From: Ahaetulla prasina
Lineage: Eukaryota > Chordata > Lepidosauria > Squamata > Colubridae
DNA: 64,000 nucleotides
Direction of reading: 5' to 3'
Assembly: GCF_028640845.1 (NCBI RefSeq)
Contig: NC_080546.1
Span: forward strand, 16,522,020 to 16,586,019
Each line of letters starts with the position of its first letter. The first letter of the stretch is position 1. A model generated the notes under the pieces. It did no database searches and was not told where the DNA came from. It was given only the letters and a program-made list of their open reading frames with translations. This document shows, in pieces, positions 32,781 to 45,096 of this stretch. The position numbers and the translations under genes were made by a program.

Positions 32781-34049
32781 TCTCCCATGGTTCTCTTCCT
32801 CTCGGATCTTCCTTTTTTTTTTCCTTGCTGTGATCAAAATGTCATCCTCAATTGCAACCATCTACACTTCCATCCTACTCCGAGTTGTGCCGTCTCCAGC
32901 AATAGCCAGGGAAGACATTCCCAGTTCTTTTTCTACCCTAAAGAAAGCAGTCGCGGCGAGGGAAGGAAGTCAGCTTTCCTCTAGCTTTTGCCTTCTTTCG
33001 TTGGTCAACTGTCTGGCTCCGTAGAAGAGCTGAGCACAGCAATAGGGACAATTGTGCGGTGCAACAAAACCGCTGACAAGGAAATAACAGGCAAAGCCAG
33101 TGACCCCTCCATGCAAGGCTGAAGACATTATTATTTTCATTGAAAAAATGGTTTCTGCATAATAAATAAAATAGCATTCCTGTATGTGCAGAGAAGCTTG
33201 AAAATAGCAAAGGGCAAAAAATGTGTCACTGACAAAAATGTGTCGCAGAAAGAAAAAAGGCACATCCACAATTATGTAGCAAGTTAAAACAAATCAAAAG
33301 TAGGCAACAGAGGCAATAAATGTTTGAAGCCAGGATGAAGGATCATAATAAAAATGTATGTTTAGAGAGTGAATGCATCTGCTTTCTAACAGCTGGAAAT
33401 ACCAATTTGCCCAGGATAAAACAAACAAGTATAGCCTTGTAGCACCTTGAAGGTTAATCTTTATGGCAATGGGGACTGTAATTAACTATATATACACATG
33501 GCAATAAGAATAAGGGAGAAAATAGCAGTGCAAAGGCAGCCTAAGAGGATTCAGTTAAACAATGAAAAATAAACAGTGCCATCATAGTTTGCAAAGGACA
33601 TACTAATTTGTAAAACGTGTCAGAATTTCCATTTGTTTATATATGACACCTTCGTTCTTTGCTAGTGTGAATTTCCCACAGCTGTCCTAAAATAAAGAGC
33701 TAGTTTAATTTACATGGAGATTATGCTCATGATTACAGGCTCCTAACAGATTGCTCAACTTTTCATCCCTGCAGTAAATCCATCGTGATCTGTAAGTTAT
33801 TTATCCAGGTTTACAGTGTTTTTAAGGGCGAGTTATTGGCACCCTGGCAAGAAAACAAAAGGAGCTAAATGAATTTCTCAGGCATCCCGTGAGCGCCCTC
33901 TGGTGATCAGAAAGCAGAATATCCGTAATAGGTTATTTCTGTGGCTACATACATCAACCTCAAAGATTCATTGGTTGCAAGACAGAGGGCTTTAAAACTT
34001 TTTAAAAAGATTATATCATTCCACTTTGTCTTTCTTGGCATACAGGAAG
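32781..34049. other. Intron stretch, no recognised element
   Basis: Single-copy-looking sequence between two LINE ends in the intron before exon 11. No exon, SINE head or terminal repeat was recognised. Confidence 0.5.
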
Positions 34050-34412
34050 CTTTTATATGACATTTCTGGCCTTCTGTGTTATTTTATTGTATTTCACTTT
34101 GTATTTGATGGTGCCATAAGGCATTGCATGCCGAAACAACTAGACACAATGACAATTTTTTCTCTTGTGCCATTACCCTACTAAACATCTAATTCTCTCA
34201 GTGCTGCCTAATGTCTATGTATATTAACCAATAGAGTGTGGCTGTAGTAGTATTATTTATCCTTATGATTATCTTCTTTACTTCTTCTTTTATTGATATT
34301 ATTATGTCGTTGCTTTGCATGCACACTGAGTGCTTCTGTACTGGAGACAAATTCCCTGTGTATCTAATCGCGCTTGGCCAAATAAAGTATTCAGTTCAAT
34401 TCAGTTCAATTT
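34050..34412 (+). mobile_element. Older CR1/L3-type LINE 3' end
   Basis: GCCGAAACAACTAGACACAA, TACCCTACTAAACATCTAAT, GGAGACAAATTCCCTGTGTA and CGCTTGGCCAAATAAAG follow the same order as the snake L3 ends but diverge strongly. The tail is a TTCAGTTCAA repeat, a different short repeat from the AATAG tails. Confidence 0.7.
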
Positions 34413-35037
34413 GTTTCCAGTTTTAGAAAATTGTAACCAATTTATTTTAGATGTATGCATTATGTGTAGTACTAGACAATGTCTCTTTTAAAAAAGTTCT
34501 AGAAGATGTGTGATGATTTCTTCCATTTACTACTGCTTTTGAGTGTCAGGAACTGCTTTCTATGGAAATCTTTGGATCATAGACCAAAGATTAAGCTGCA
34601 ACATCACAATTCAGTATTTTGGTAGCATTTGGAGCATGAAGAAAGGGATACATACATCGGCCACCCAAAATTAGAGGGCATTTGTCCAATTGTTGTTTTT
34701 TTAAACTTTACCTTAAGTATACTTTATGATTTACAGTATATTTATAATATTTAGTACTTGGAGAGCCAGTTAGACATAGTAGTTGTGGTGTTATGTATGT
34801 CAAGATATAAAGCTAAGTACTAGCAGAATGCACAGCTTACGATCAGACAAAAAATTACTAAGAAATAATACACACAACTATACCCGAACAAAGATACTTT
34901 ATAAAATCTGAAGTTAACGTCTAGTATTCTGTCCATATATGAATGACTGGCTAAGAATAAGGCAGAAGAACATATCAAGAATATATAAAACATACAAAGT
35001 AATGAAGAAACTATTAACCTTTAATTATTAAATATTA

Positions 35038-35431
35038 CAGATAATCCTCGACTTATGGCCATTTGTTTAAGGATCGTTCAAAGTTACAAGGGCGCTGGAA
35101 AAAGTGACTTATGGCCGTTTTTCACACTTAGACCATTGCAGCATCCCCCATGGTCACATGATCAAAATTTGGATGCTTGGTTCTGACATGTATTTATGGC
35201 GGTAGAAGTATCCCAGGGTCAGGTGATCCCCTTCTGTGACCTTCTGACAAGCAAATTCAATGGGGAAGCCCGATTCACTTAACAACCATGTTACTAACTT
35301 TAACAACTGCAATGTTTCATTTCACAATTGTGGCAAGAAAGGTTGTTAAATGGGGCAAAACTCACAACCACTGTATTGTGTAGCAACAGAAATGTTGAGT
35401 TCAAATGTGGTCATAAGTCAAGGACTACCTG
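35038..35431. mobile_element. TA-type MITE (CAGATAATCCTCGACTTA)
   Basis: Ends CAGATAATCCTCGACTTATG and CATAAGTCAAGGACTACCTG with TA on both sides (35036-35037, 35432-35433). It is the best uninterrupted copy here (394 bp) and shows what the split copies at 12145 and 57880 looked like. Confidence 0.92.
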
Positions 35432-35824
35432 TACATGTATATACACACCTGCATAGGTTTTTACATAAGCTAATCATAGCAGCCGTGACTATTTCAGTCC
35501 ATGTTTAATGTCTTTATGATGAGATCACCACCTTCTTTCTCTTTACCGGTATTTTTCAAACTTGATAATTTCAAGACCTATGAACTTCAATTCCCAGAGT
35601 TCCCTAACCACCCATGCTGGCTGAAATTGGCCTCCATCTTTAATCTGCATGTAACTCAAAAACCATCTGACGTTCATGGGAGGTTTAGTTTGTCTGCTTC
35701 TTATTGCATGAGTAGTGCAGTTGCATGGACTTCTTAAGCCGTTGGATTAGTTATCAGTATTTCAGTTTTAGCCTTCTACTAAAAATATATATTTTTGTGT
35801 TAACGCCTTTTTCTATTTCTGTAG

Positions 35825-35918
35825 GGTGGCGTGAACACCAGTGTGAAGTATGGAGGACTTTATGTGAAGGCAATCATTCCTAAGGGAGCAGCTGAAGCTG
35901 ATGGTAGGATTCAGAAAG
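35825..35918 (+). CDS. PTPN13: PTPN13 exon 11: PDZ2 core
   Basis: 94 nt, phase 0 to 1; acceptor TTTCTGTAG, donor GTGAGT at 35919. It encodes GGVNTSVKYGGLYVKAIIPK, GAAEADGRIQK, the beta-3 and alpha-A part of PDZ2, closely matching mammalian PTPN13. PDZ2 is the domain reported to bind Fas and other receptor tails. Confidence 0.97.
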
Positions 35919-36189
35919 GTGAGTATCAGGGTAATTTGGTTGCTGATAGTATCAAAATGTGGAAGGCTTAGGCTTTCAAGAAAAAGGCCTTATTGAAGTA
36001 GGAGTAGCAGTAGGAGAGTAGGAGAATTCGGGTCAAAAGGCCAAGTGTCTTAATATGCTGTTGTCCTTTCTCCTTGCCCTATCCCTTGGATCATCAGAAA
36101 CCTTTTCTGAACAAAGGAGAATTGGATGATGAGCTCTTAATTTCAATATAATTGACAAACTGCACAATATCCATGTTTAAAGAGGCATC

Positions 36190-36410
36190 AGTGGCTTAAA
36201 TATGCTGGAGATTGACTTTGCTCCAGCGATTTGAAGAACCGTAGCACTGCGTGGCAGGGTGAGCTCCCATCACTCGCCTCAGCTTTTGCTCACCTAGCCG
36301 TTTGAAAGCATGTTCTATGTGAGTAGATAAATAGGTACCACCATGGTGGGAAGGCGAGCCAGTGCTCCGTGAATCCTGCTAGTGCTGGACCTTCCCAGTT
36401 GCAATGTCCT
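36190..36410 (+). mobile_element. Degenerate tRNA-derived SINE
   Basis: AGGGTGAGCTCCCATCACTC, CTAGCCGTTTGAAAGCATGT and CACCATGGTGGGAAGGCGAG follow the order of the SINE at 62760, much diverged. Confidence 0.6.
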
Positions 36411-36612
36411 TTTGGGAAATGGCTTCAGTGGAGGGAGAGGGCCCTGAATGGCACCACAGGAAAGCTGCTCATCTTTCTTTCTGGTGTGGAGCTAGTTCGC
36501 CTCCTATGGGGTGCTATGAATAGCGTGTGAGTGTGAACCAAACATAGCAGTCTTAGGCAGCCAACTACTATTCTGTATTAGCTTTGTAGTCTCCTGACTG
36601 TGACATCACCAG

Positions 36613-37892
<1,280 letters not shown>

Positions 37893-37978
37893 GTGACCGA
37901 GTGCTTTCTGTTAATGGGATCACATTGGAAGGAGCAACACATAAACAGGCTGTGGAAATCATGAGAAACACTGGCCAG
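37893..37978 (+). CDS. PTPN13: PTPN13 exon 12: PDZ2 alpha-B helix
   Basis: 86 nt, phase 1 to 0; acceptor GGCTGTTAG, donor GTAGGA at 37979. It encodes GDRVLSVNGITLEGATHKQA, VEIMRNTGQ. His at the start of the alpha-B helix (ATHKQ) marks a class I PDZ domain. A hAT-type element begins 91 nt downstream of the donor. Confidence 0.97.
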
Positions 37979-38069
37979 GTAGGAAGTGACAGTCACTTTA
38001 TGTTATTATAATCCCAGGATGGAACAAGAATCCATATCGTCAGTCATATCAGCAGCACTTACTCTAGTT

Positions 38070-38491
38070 CAGTGATGGCTAACCTTTTTGCCGTCGCATG
38101 CAAAAGCAAGGGGAGCACAAGGGGGGAAGTGTCACATGCGCGCGTGCCCACATCCATAATTCAATGCGCTCCCCCCGTGGATGCACACACAACCCCCCCA
38201 CGCTCCCCCTGCTTTTGGCATGTGATGGTACGGTGAGCCCAGTAGGCCCGTTTTTTAGCCTCCCCAGGCTCCAGAGGCTTTCTAGGAGTCTGGGGAGGGC
38301 AAAAGTGGCCTTCCCCGCCCGCCCTGGAGGCCCTTCAGAGGCCAGAAACGGCCTGTTTCCCGGAAGGCCCGAAAATCAGCTGGCTGGTGCACACATGTGT
38401 GCTGGAGCTGAGCTAGGGCAACACTCGCGTGCCCACAGATATGGCTCCGCGTGCCACCTGTGGCACCCGTGCCATAGGTTCACCATCACGG
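38070..38491. mobile_element. hAT-type element (CAGTGATGGCTAACC), exact duplication
   Basis: CAGTGATGGCTAACCTTTTT to ATAGGTTCACCATCACGG, with CTCTAGTT duplicated exactly (38062-38069, 38492-38499). The interior is GC-rich and non-coding. Confidence 0.93.
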
Positions 38492-38809
38492 CTCTAGTTG
38501 TTCGCCTTAAAAAGGCAATTCTATTTAAAAATATATATCTTGTGTATCAGCACAAAAGCCTGGCTGATAATTCAGAGACTGCCACTGATTTACCACTGAT
38601 TCAAAGAGTGAATCAATTGAATCAGACTGAAGCCTTGTGTTGTGTCCCACTCCTCCGCTGACGGCCGGGTCAGGGAAATCCGAATCAGGCGTGCCTCTGC
38701 AGCTCTGCCAAAGTTCTAGCAAAGTTCTCAAGGCAGGCAGGAGACCAGAAAGTGACTTCAGCAAGATAAGGTAGACTTTGCCTGACTCAGAGAATGCCAG
38801 AAAGCAGAT

Positions 38810-38821
38810 CCTTTATATAGG
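38810..38821 (-). promoter_or_regulatory. Solo LTR TATA box
   Basis: CCTATATAAAGG on the minus strand, the same as in the truncated LTR at 27609. It would drive transcription antisense to PTPN13. Confidence 0.6.
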
Positions 38822-38850
38822 CCATGGGGTGTGGCTCCATGACTTAGCAC

Positions 38851-39090
38851 TTATCCAGGCCTGCCCCTCCCTTCCTTCTGTTGACGCCGCCTATCAATTC
38901 TCCTGAAGCGAGGGTCACTCCAGTCTGCAGCTGTTGGTAATTGACCTTCCTCAGGCTCACATGCTGTGGGGGAGGGGGAGGGGTCTAGTTGCTCCGTTTG
39001 CCTGGGCATGGAGCCAGGGCTGGGGGCTGGAGACGCTTCTTCTTCCTCAGCCTGTCTGGGCATGGAGCCAGGGCTGGGGCCGGGAGGCAT
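38851..39090 (-). other. Open frame inside solo LTR (~80 codons)
   Basis: It starts MPPGPSPGSMPRQAEEE and ends RRIDRRRQQKEGRGRPG, and lies upstream of the TATA box. It matches the frame at 27822-28061 with a few substitutions and no indel that breaks it. It contains a duplicated PSPGSMPR unit. It is probably a retroelement remnant, not a host gene. Confidence 0.4.
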
Positions 39091-39209
39091 GCTAGGACAT
39101 TTCTCAGCGTTCGGAAGCAGATAAGAAGGCCCCAGCTGCGGGGAAAGCGGACGAGGCACAACACCTTGCTTAACTTTGGTGTTTTTAAGTAGTCCTCTCC
39201 AGAACTGTA

Positions 39210-39589
39210 CACAGGCAGTCCTTGATTTACTACCACAATTGGAAGCAGAATTTCCATGGCTAATTCAGGTGGCTAAGTGAGTTGCACCTGAATTTACAAC
39301 CATTTTGCCACGGTTGTTAAGTGAATAATATGCTCATTAAGCAAATCTAGCTTCCCCCATTAACTTTGCTTGTTGGAAGCTGTCTGAGAAGTGTTGACAA
39401 TGAAGGTCACATGATCCCTTAACACTACAACTATTGTAAATACATGCCAACCACCCAAATTTTGATCATGTGACCATGGAGATGCTACCATGGCCATTGG
39501 TGCGAGGACCAGTCGTAAGTCACTTTTTCCAGGGCTGTTGTTACTTCAAACAGTCGCTAAACAAATGATTGTAAATTGAGGATTACCTG
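39210..39589. mobile_element. TA-type MITE (CAGGCAGTCCTTGATTTA)
   Basis: ACAGGCAGTCCTTGATTTAC to AATTGAGGATTACCTG, then TA at 39590-39591. Family blocks GTTAAGTGAATAA and TTTTGATCATGTGACCATGG are present. It follows the solo LTR by about 40 nt. Confidence 0.82.
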
Positions 39590-39805
39590 TAATGAGAGAT
39601 AAAACAAATCGTGTGAAACCCTTCAACACGTTCTACCTCTTATGCCAATGAGAAGTTTTCCTGTCGTTTGGAATTATGGAACAAATGGAGAGAATCTCAA
39701 ATGTCTTCACTATGTATCTATCTTCAGTTAATTCTGTAGGTTGGCCATCACCGCTAAGTGCTGTCTGATTATTAAATCCCCACCTAATTGTGGTTCCTTT
39801 TGCAG

Positions 39806-39968
39806 GAGGTCCATCTAGTACTAGAAAAGGGCCAACTTCCATCAGCCAGAGTCCATCCTCCCACAACATCACATTGCACACCTACAAACAAACCCAGTCA
39901 TAGTGCGCTCTTGGAGAAACCTGTGAAGAAGACTTCAAGTGCCAGAGAATACAACTTTGTCACTGATG
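39806..39968 (+). CDS. PTPN13: PTPN13 exon 13: PDZ2 end and PDZ2-PDZ3 linker
   Basis: 163 nt, phase 0 to 1; acceptor CCTTTTGCAG, donor GTGAGA at 39969. It starts EVHLVLEKGQ, the last PDZ2 strand, followed by a variable Pro/Ser/Thr linker and KKTSSAREYNFVTD leading into PDZ3. The linker is shorter in recognisable conservation than its ends, as in other vertebrates. Confidence 0.96.
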
Positions 39969-40514
39969 GTGAGATTCTGTCCAAATACAACTGAAGCCTT
40001 AAAAAGGAAAGATAAGAAATAAATAGTTGGGTTGGAGCCATAACAGTCTAATATAAGCCATATTGTGGTTTGTTTCATTCTGTTGAACAAACTGTTATTT
40101 GCAGCTTATTGAATAAAACCTACAAAAGGAAATAAGGATTGAAGACTAGGTATGCATCCAATCTTTAGTTTTAGACTATCAGGCAATAAGATCAGAAAAG
40201 CTGTACAAGGGACATAGAACTGTCTTTATTTGATTTGTCTGCATTTCAGAAAAATAGTGCTTTGCTTATCAATTCCTCTTCCCCTTTTATTTTTCTATTA
40301 AACATGTACCTTTTTGCTTCTCGTTGTGTCTTGCTTAACCGCAAAAAGTATGCTCTGCCTTTGTAATGCTCATCATGTTTCATTTTTGCAGGATCCAATC
40401 TGGGTCGGTCCCCAATTGGATCCTGCAACATTATTCTGGGACACGTATATTGGCCTTCATTCGTGTCTCATATTTATACTCTACATCACTATTGAAGAAC
40501 CAGATTGTCTATTC

Positions 40515-41182
40515 CAGTGATGGCTAACCTTTTTGCCATCCCGTGCCAGGACAGGGGGTGGGGGTGGGGTTGCGCATGCATGTATCCACACCTATAATTC
40601 TATGCGCTTTGTGCATGCACGTGCGCCCCCCACACTCCTGACACGTGGTGGCTCAGTAGGCCCGTTTTTTCTCTCTCACCTGGCTCCAGAGCCTCTCTAT
40701 GAGTCTGGGGAGGGCAAAACCGGCTTTCCTCACACACACCCAGAGGCCCTCCAGAGGCCAGAAACGGCCCATTTACCAACTTCCAACAGGAAGTGACTTT
40801 TTTGCTGACCCCAGCCTCCAGAGACTCCTAGAGAGGCTCTGGAGGCTGGGGACAGCAAAAAGCGTCACTTCCTGTCCAACCGGAAGTTGGTAAATGGGTC
40901 GTTTATGGCCTCCGGAGGGCCTAGAGTGGGGTGGGGAAGGCCATTTTCTCCCTCCCCAGACTCATAGAAAGGCTCAAGCCAGATGAGAGAGAAAAACGGG
41001 CCTTCCCCACCACCACCCAAGCCCTCTGGAAGCAGGAAACAGCCTGTTTCCCTACTTCTGGTGGGTCCAGAAGGACCAAAAATCAGTTGGCCAGCGCCCG
41101 CATGGGCACTAGAACTGAGCTTGTGTGCCCACTGATATGGCTATGTGTGCCACCTGTGGCGCACATAGGTTCGCCACCACGG
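40515..41182. mobile_element. hAT-type element (CAGTGATGGCTAACC), exact duplication
   Basis: CAGTGATGGCTAACCTTTTT to AGGTTCGCCACCACGG, with GTCTATTC duplicated exactly (40507-40514, 41183-41190). The interior has a large inverted repeat around CCAGCCTCCAGAGACTCCTA and its complement. Confidence 0.93.
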
Positions 41183-41596
41183 GTCTATTCTAGTACCAGC
41201 CTGCCGTCTTCAAATTGAACTTGGTTAAATAAATAAATTAATTAATTAATTAATAGCTGTTTGCATTTATTGTTTTAAACATTATTGCTTTGATCGGAAT
41301 GATGTTACTCAAGCCTGCTCCACTGGGAGAAAGAATGGCCTAAAAACAAAATAAACAATGCTTCCAACAATAGATCTATTTTATCACTGCCCATCTATCA
41401 GCCATTTCTTAGCTCCTGCATTTTTTTATCTGTCCTGGAATCCTAATACTATTTTCAGATGGATCTCATTCTCCACGTTTTTTTATGAAATGTTTTGTTT
41501 TTTTTAAATGCACTGTTTTCATACTTTTGCTGCAACTGCAACTGCAACATCCTAGGTTACATACCAAAATTATTCAGTTTTCTGATTATTACAGAA

Positions 41597-41993
41597 CAGG
41601 GGTGAAATGTAAAATTTGTTATTACTGGTTCTGTGGGCATGGCTTGGTGGGGGGGTAATGTGACTGGGTGGGTGTGGCCAACTTTTTTTTTTTTACTTTT
41701 AAAAGCATTTTTTCTACAACCTCCTCGGCTGAATAGGTTGTAGAAAAAAATGCTTTTAAAAAGTTCTGACGATCCCAGCTGAGCCGTGTGATCATCAGAG
41801 GCTTTGTTTTTTTTTACTTTTAAAAGCATTTTTTTGGCCAAAGAAAAAATGCTTTTATAAGTAAAAAAAAAAATCTCTGATAATCGCACGGCTCACCTGG
41901 GCATGGGATTTTTGCTACTGGTTCTCCAAACCACCCACCACCATCGCTACCGGATCAGGCGATCTGGTCCGAACCAGGAGCATTTCACCCCTG
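41597..41993. mobile_element. hAT-type element (CAGGGGTGAAATG)
   Basis: CAGGGGTGAAATGTAAAATT to GGAGCATTTCACCCCTG; flanks TTACAGAA and TTATAGAT agree at 6 of 8. The interior is a set of inverted repeats of AAAAGCATTTTTT. It is a close relative of the 46108 copy. Confidence 0.87.
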
Positions 41994-42101
41994 TTATAGA
42001 TACACTTTAGCTATTCAGATTCAAGACATAGGATGAGCGTGTACTCAGATAAACTGTCACCACCTTCAGATGTGTAGTAACAGGGTTCATTTCCTTTTCA
42101 G

Positions 42102-42316
42102 ACAATACATTTGAAGTGAAACTCGTGAAAAACAGTTCTGGCCTAGGGTTCAGTTTCTGCCGTGAAGATAGCGTCTCCCCAGAACAGCCGGGTTCCAGTA
42201 TAGTCAGGGTGAAAAAGCTGTTTCCCGGACAACCAGCTGCAGAGAGTGGGCAGATTGAGGTCGGAGATGTCATCCTGAAAGTCAACGGTTCCTCTCTAAA
42301 AGGATTATCTCAGCAG
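42102..42316 (+). CDS. PTPN13: PTPN13 exon 14: PDZ3
   Basis: 215 nt, phase 1 to 0; acceptor CCTTTTCAG, donor GTTAGT at 42317. It encodes NTFEVKLVKNSSGLGFSFCR, then SIVRVKKLFPGQPAAESGQI and EVGDVILKVNGSSLKGLSQQ. The carboxylate loop is GLGF. The alpha-B helix starts with Gln rather than His, so ligand class may differ from PDZ1, 2 and 4. Confidence 0.97.
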
Positions 42317-42404
42317 GTTAGTGCCTTCTACCCTGAAGGCGAAGGTACGTCCTCTGAGCTTGTGGGTTGGTTTCCGGACATTTCATTATCAGGCTAAGTA
42401 ACAT

Positions 42405-42880
42405 CTCCCGAATGCCATCCCTCTGCTAAACAAATAATTCCATCAACACTGTCAAATTATTTACTAAATCTGCATTACTATTAATCTTCTAATCGTTCCC
42501 ATCACCCATCTCCTTCCACTTATGACTCTAACTTTGTTGCTTATATCCTTACGATTTATACTGATATTGTTTCCTGATTGCTTATTTGTACCCTATGACT
42601 ATCATTAAGTGTTGTATCATTAAGTGTTAAATTTGTACCCTATGACTATCATTAAGTGTTGTAAGTGTTGTATCTTGATGAAGGTATCTTTTCTTTTATG
42701 TACACTGGGAGCATATGCACCAAAGACAAATTCCTAGTGTGTACAATCACACTTGGCCAGTAAAGAATTCTATTCTATTCTATCCTATCCTATCCTATCC
42801 TATCCTATCCTATCCTATCCTATCCTATCCTATCCTATCCTATCCTATCCTATCCTATCCTATTCTATTCTATTCTATCT
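42405..42880 (+). mobile_element. Snake CR1/L3-type LINE 3' end with (TATCC)n
   Basis: From the CTCTGCTAAACAAATAATTC block through TTATGACTCTAACTTTGTTG to ACACTTGGCCAGTAAAG, then AATTCTATTCTATTC and about 16 TATCC units (42781-42860) ending in TATTC units. The array starts exactly at the LINE terminus, as if grown from its tail. Confidence 0.92.
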
Positions 42881-42955
42881 TCAGCAGAGTTTAGGGGATG
42901 TCAGTGGTTGTTCCGTTTATAAGGACTTTGTGTGGTCAGTAGTTTTTTTTATTAG

Positions 42956-42956
<1 letters not shown>

Positions 42957-43002
<46 letters not shown>
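42957..43002. repeat. (TG)n microsatellite
   Basis: About 22 TG units between the LINE-derived array and the hAT element at 43032. Confidence 0.97.
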
Positions 43003-43004
<2 letters not shown>

Positions 43005-43031
43005 GTGGGGGGTCTTGTAATGGGTCTTGTG

Positions 43032-43301
43032 CAGAGGGGGGATTCACGTACTGTTACTACCAGTTCGCCCAGCACTAGAAATGGGAGCATGCGCGCCAAC
43101 CTCACATGTGCGACATCACAAAACACGGCAGTTCACTCACGTGCACCATCCGCACATGCGTGAAACATCAAACAAAACGGCAGTTCGCTCACGCGTGCCG
43201 TCCACACATGCATGCAGCATCGAAAACACAGCGATATAGGATGGGATTGCACCACTACCGGTTCGCTCGAACCGGTCCAAACAGGCTGAATTCTACCTCT
43301 G
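43032..43301. mobile_element. hAT-type element, exact duplication
   Basis: CAGAGGGGGGATTCACGTAC to GGCTGAATTCTACCTCTG, with GTCTTGTG duplicated exactly (43024-43031, 43302-43309). It includes ACCACTACCGGTTCGCTCGA. The centre has three diverged repeats with CAGTTCGCTCACG-like units. Confidence 0.92.
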
Positions 43302-43672
43302 GTCTTGTGATGAGTCAAGTGTGAGTCATCATTAGGGATCTTACGATGGGTCTTATGATGAGGAGGTTACATCAGGTAAGGTGACCACATGAAGCCCTTA
43401 CAAACAGAAGAACAGCCTGGTAGTGAATCGTTCAGAAACTACAAGCTTGGAGAATGAACCTTCACCCTCATCCTACATCTGAGCTACAGATACTGGCCAC
43501 TATTGCAAACCTTCTACCTGTCTTGAAATCAGCCTTCGATATACGTATGGTTCACTCAAAGTTCAAGTGTGGCCTTCAGCCCAAAAAGATTCTGTATCCC
43601 TTCTTTAAATGTTACCCTATTCATTGCAGGCCGGAGTCAAATGTAGCTTACTATTAATGTTTTGCCCTTTAG

Positions 43673-43771
43673 GAAGTCATCTCAGCTCTCAGGGGAACGT
43701 CTCCTGAAGTCACGCTTCTCCTCTGCAGACCGCTTCCTGGAATATTACCAGAGATTGATCCTACGTTATTG
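43673..43771 (+). CDS. PTPN13: PTPN13 exon 15: PDZ3 end
   Basis: 99 nt, phase 0 to 0; acceptor TGCCCTTTAG, donor GTAAGA at 43772. It encodes EVISALRGTSPEVTLLLCRP and LPGILPEIDPTLL, the last helix and strand of PDZ3 plus linker start, matching the mammalian segment residue for residue over most of its length. Confidence 0.97.
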
Positions 43772-43867
43772 GTAAGAATTAAGAAGCATAATTGGCTTTT
43801 TCTGAAAACAGGGTCATAACGGTTTCCAAAGATTTAACCTTTTGCATGCTCACCCCAAAAGTATATA

Positions 43868-44180
43868 AGTAAAAGTTTCTCCTGTCCAGTCGTATTCAAC
43901 TCCAGGGGGCAGCACTTATCTCCGTTTCTTAGCCAAGAGAGCCAACGTTGTCCAAAGTCACTTCCGTAATCATGTGGAATAGGCCAAGGCTCTCAGAACT
44001 GGTTCCCACCGGAGTGATACCTATTTATCTACTCGCATTTGCATGCTTTTGAACTGCTAGGTGGGCAGGAGCAGAGGCAAGAATGGGTGCTTACCCAGCC
44101 GTGCGATGTCTTGGGTCTTGAACCAGAATGTCAGCTGACAAACTCAGTGTCTTTAACCGCTGAGCCATCGTGCCCATTCT
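43868..44180 (-). mobile_element. tRNA-derived SINE, degenerate
   Basis: It shares ACTCCAGGGGGCAGCACTTA, TCTACTCGCATTTGCATGCT and TTTAACCGCTGAGCCATCGT with the SINE at 47093 and, in reverse, 62760. It is the tRNA-like end (right side) plus body. Confidence 0.75.
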
Positions 44181-44429
44181 CAAAAGTCTATTTTGGCTAA
44201 TATGATATCAGAGACAAGCGTTATCTCCTGCTCTATAGAAGGTTACCTTCAGTGATGGGTTTAGTCATAAAGTAAGTAGGCTATAGCTTAGGTTTTCACA
44301 AAATTTCAGGTTTTTGAGGATTATATGTGGCTTTTATGTGTACTGTAATTTTTTAAAATCTTGTGTAGCAAATGTTCATGTGACTGCAGTTTTAAAATAG
44401 CTCTGTATGCATTAAAGGGGATATATGAG

Positions 44430-44890
44430 AATAGAATTTTATTGGCCAAGTGTGATTGGCGCAGGCTGGTAAGGCCTGTTATTAAGAACAGCCTGTTATT
44501 AAGAACACAAAGCCTGCAATTACTGCAGGTTCGAGCCCGGCCCAAGGTTGACTCAGCCTTCCATCCTTTATAAGGTAGGTAAAATGAGGACCCAGATTGT
44601 TGGGGGGGCAATAAGTTGACTTTGTAAAAATATACAAATAGAATGAGACTATTGCCTTATACACTGTAAGCCGCCCTGAGTCTTCGGAGAAGGGCGGGGT
44701 ATAAATGTAAACAAAAAAAAAAAACACAAGGAATTTGTCTTGGTGCATATGCTCTCAGTGTACATAAAAGAAAAGATACGTTCATCAAGGTACAACATTT
44801 ACAACACAATTGATGGTCAATATATCAATATAAATCATAAGGATTGCCAGCAACAAGTTATAGTCATAGAGTCATAGGTGGAAAGAGATT
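44430..44890 (-). mobile_element. CR1/L3-type LINE end split by a SINE
   Basis: AATAGAATTTTATTGGCCAA and TGTGATTGG end at 44459; the continuation ACACAAGGAATTTGTCTTGG resumes at 44724 after the SINE at 44460-44723. The right part runs to about 44890. Confidence 0.88.
44460..44723 (+). mobile_element. tRNA-derived SINE inserted in LINE end
   Basis: The same SINE as 31411 (GCAGGTTCGAGCCCGGCCCA box B block; tail AAGCCGCCCTGAGTCTTCGG), with its first ~25 bases lost or changed. The A-run merges with the resumed LINE, so a target duplication cannot be read. Confidence 0.87.
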
Positions 44891-45096
44891 GGTGATGGAA
44901 ACTATATATGTGTGTTTCAATGTTTTGTGGCAACCAAAAAGTTCTGTTTTGGTACACACCTTTGTGAGACCTTTTGGTGTAACTTTTTAACAAGAGACCT
45001 CTCGGTTTTACAAACGGCTCTTGACTTAATAACTGCAATTGAGCCTGGAATTACAGTTACAACTCATGACAGTCAATTTACATCAGGAATCCCCAA

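Larger units (their letters stand above)
38638..39163 (-). mobile_element. Solo LTR, 526 bp, 5-bp target duplication
   Basis: On the minus strand it runs TGTTGTGCCTCGTCC to GGAGTGGGACACAACA, with 7-bp terminal inverted repeats TGTTGTG/CACAACA. CCTTG is duplicated exactly (38633-38637, 39164-39168), as Ty3/gypsy- or ERV-type integrases leave. A TATA box (CCTATATAAAGG) lies mid-LTR. No internal region or second LTR is adjacent, so it is a recombination product. The family was not named. Confidence 0.9.
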
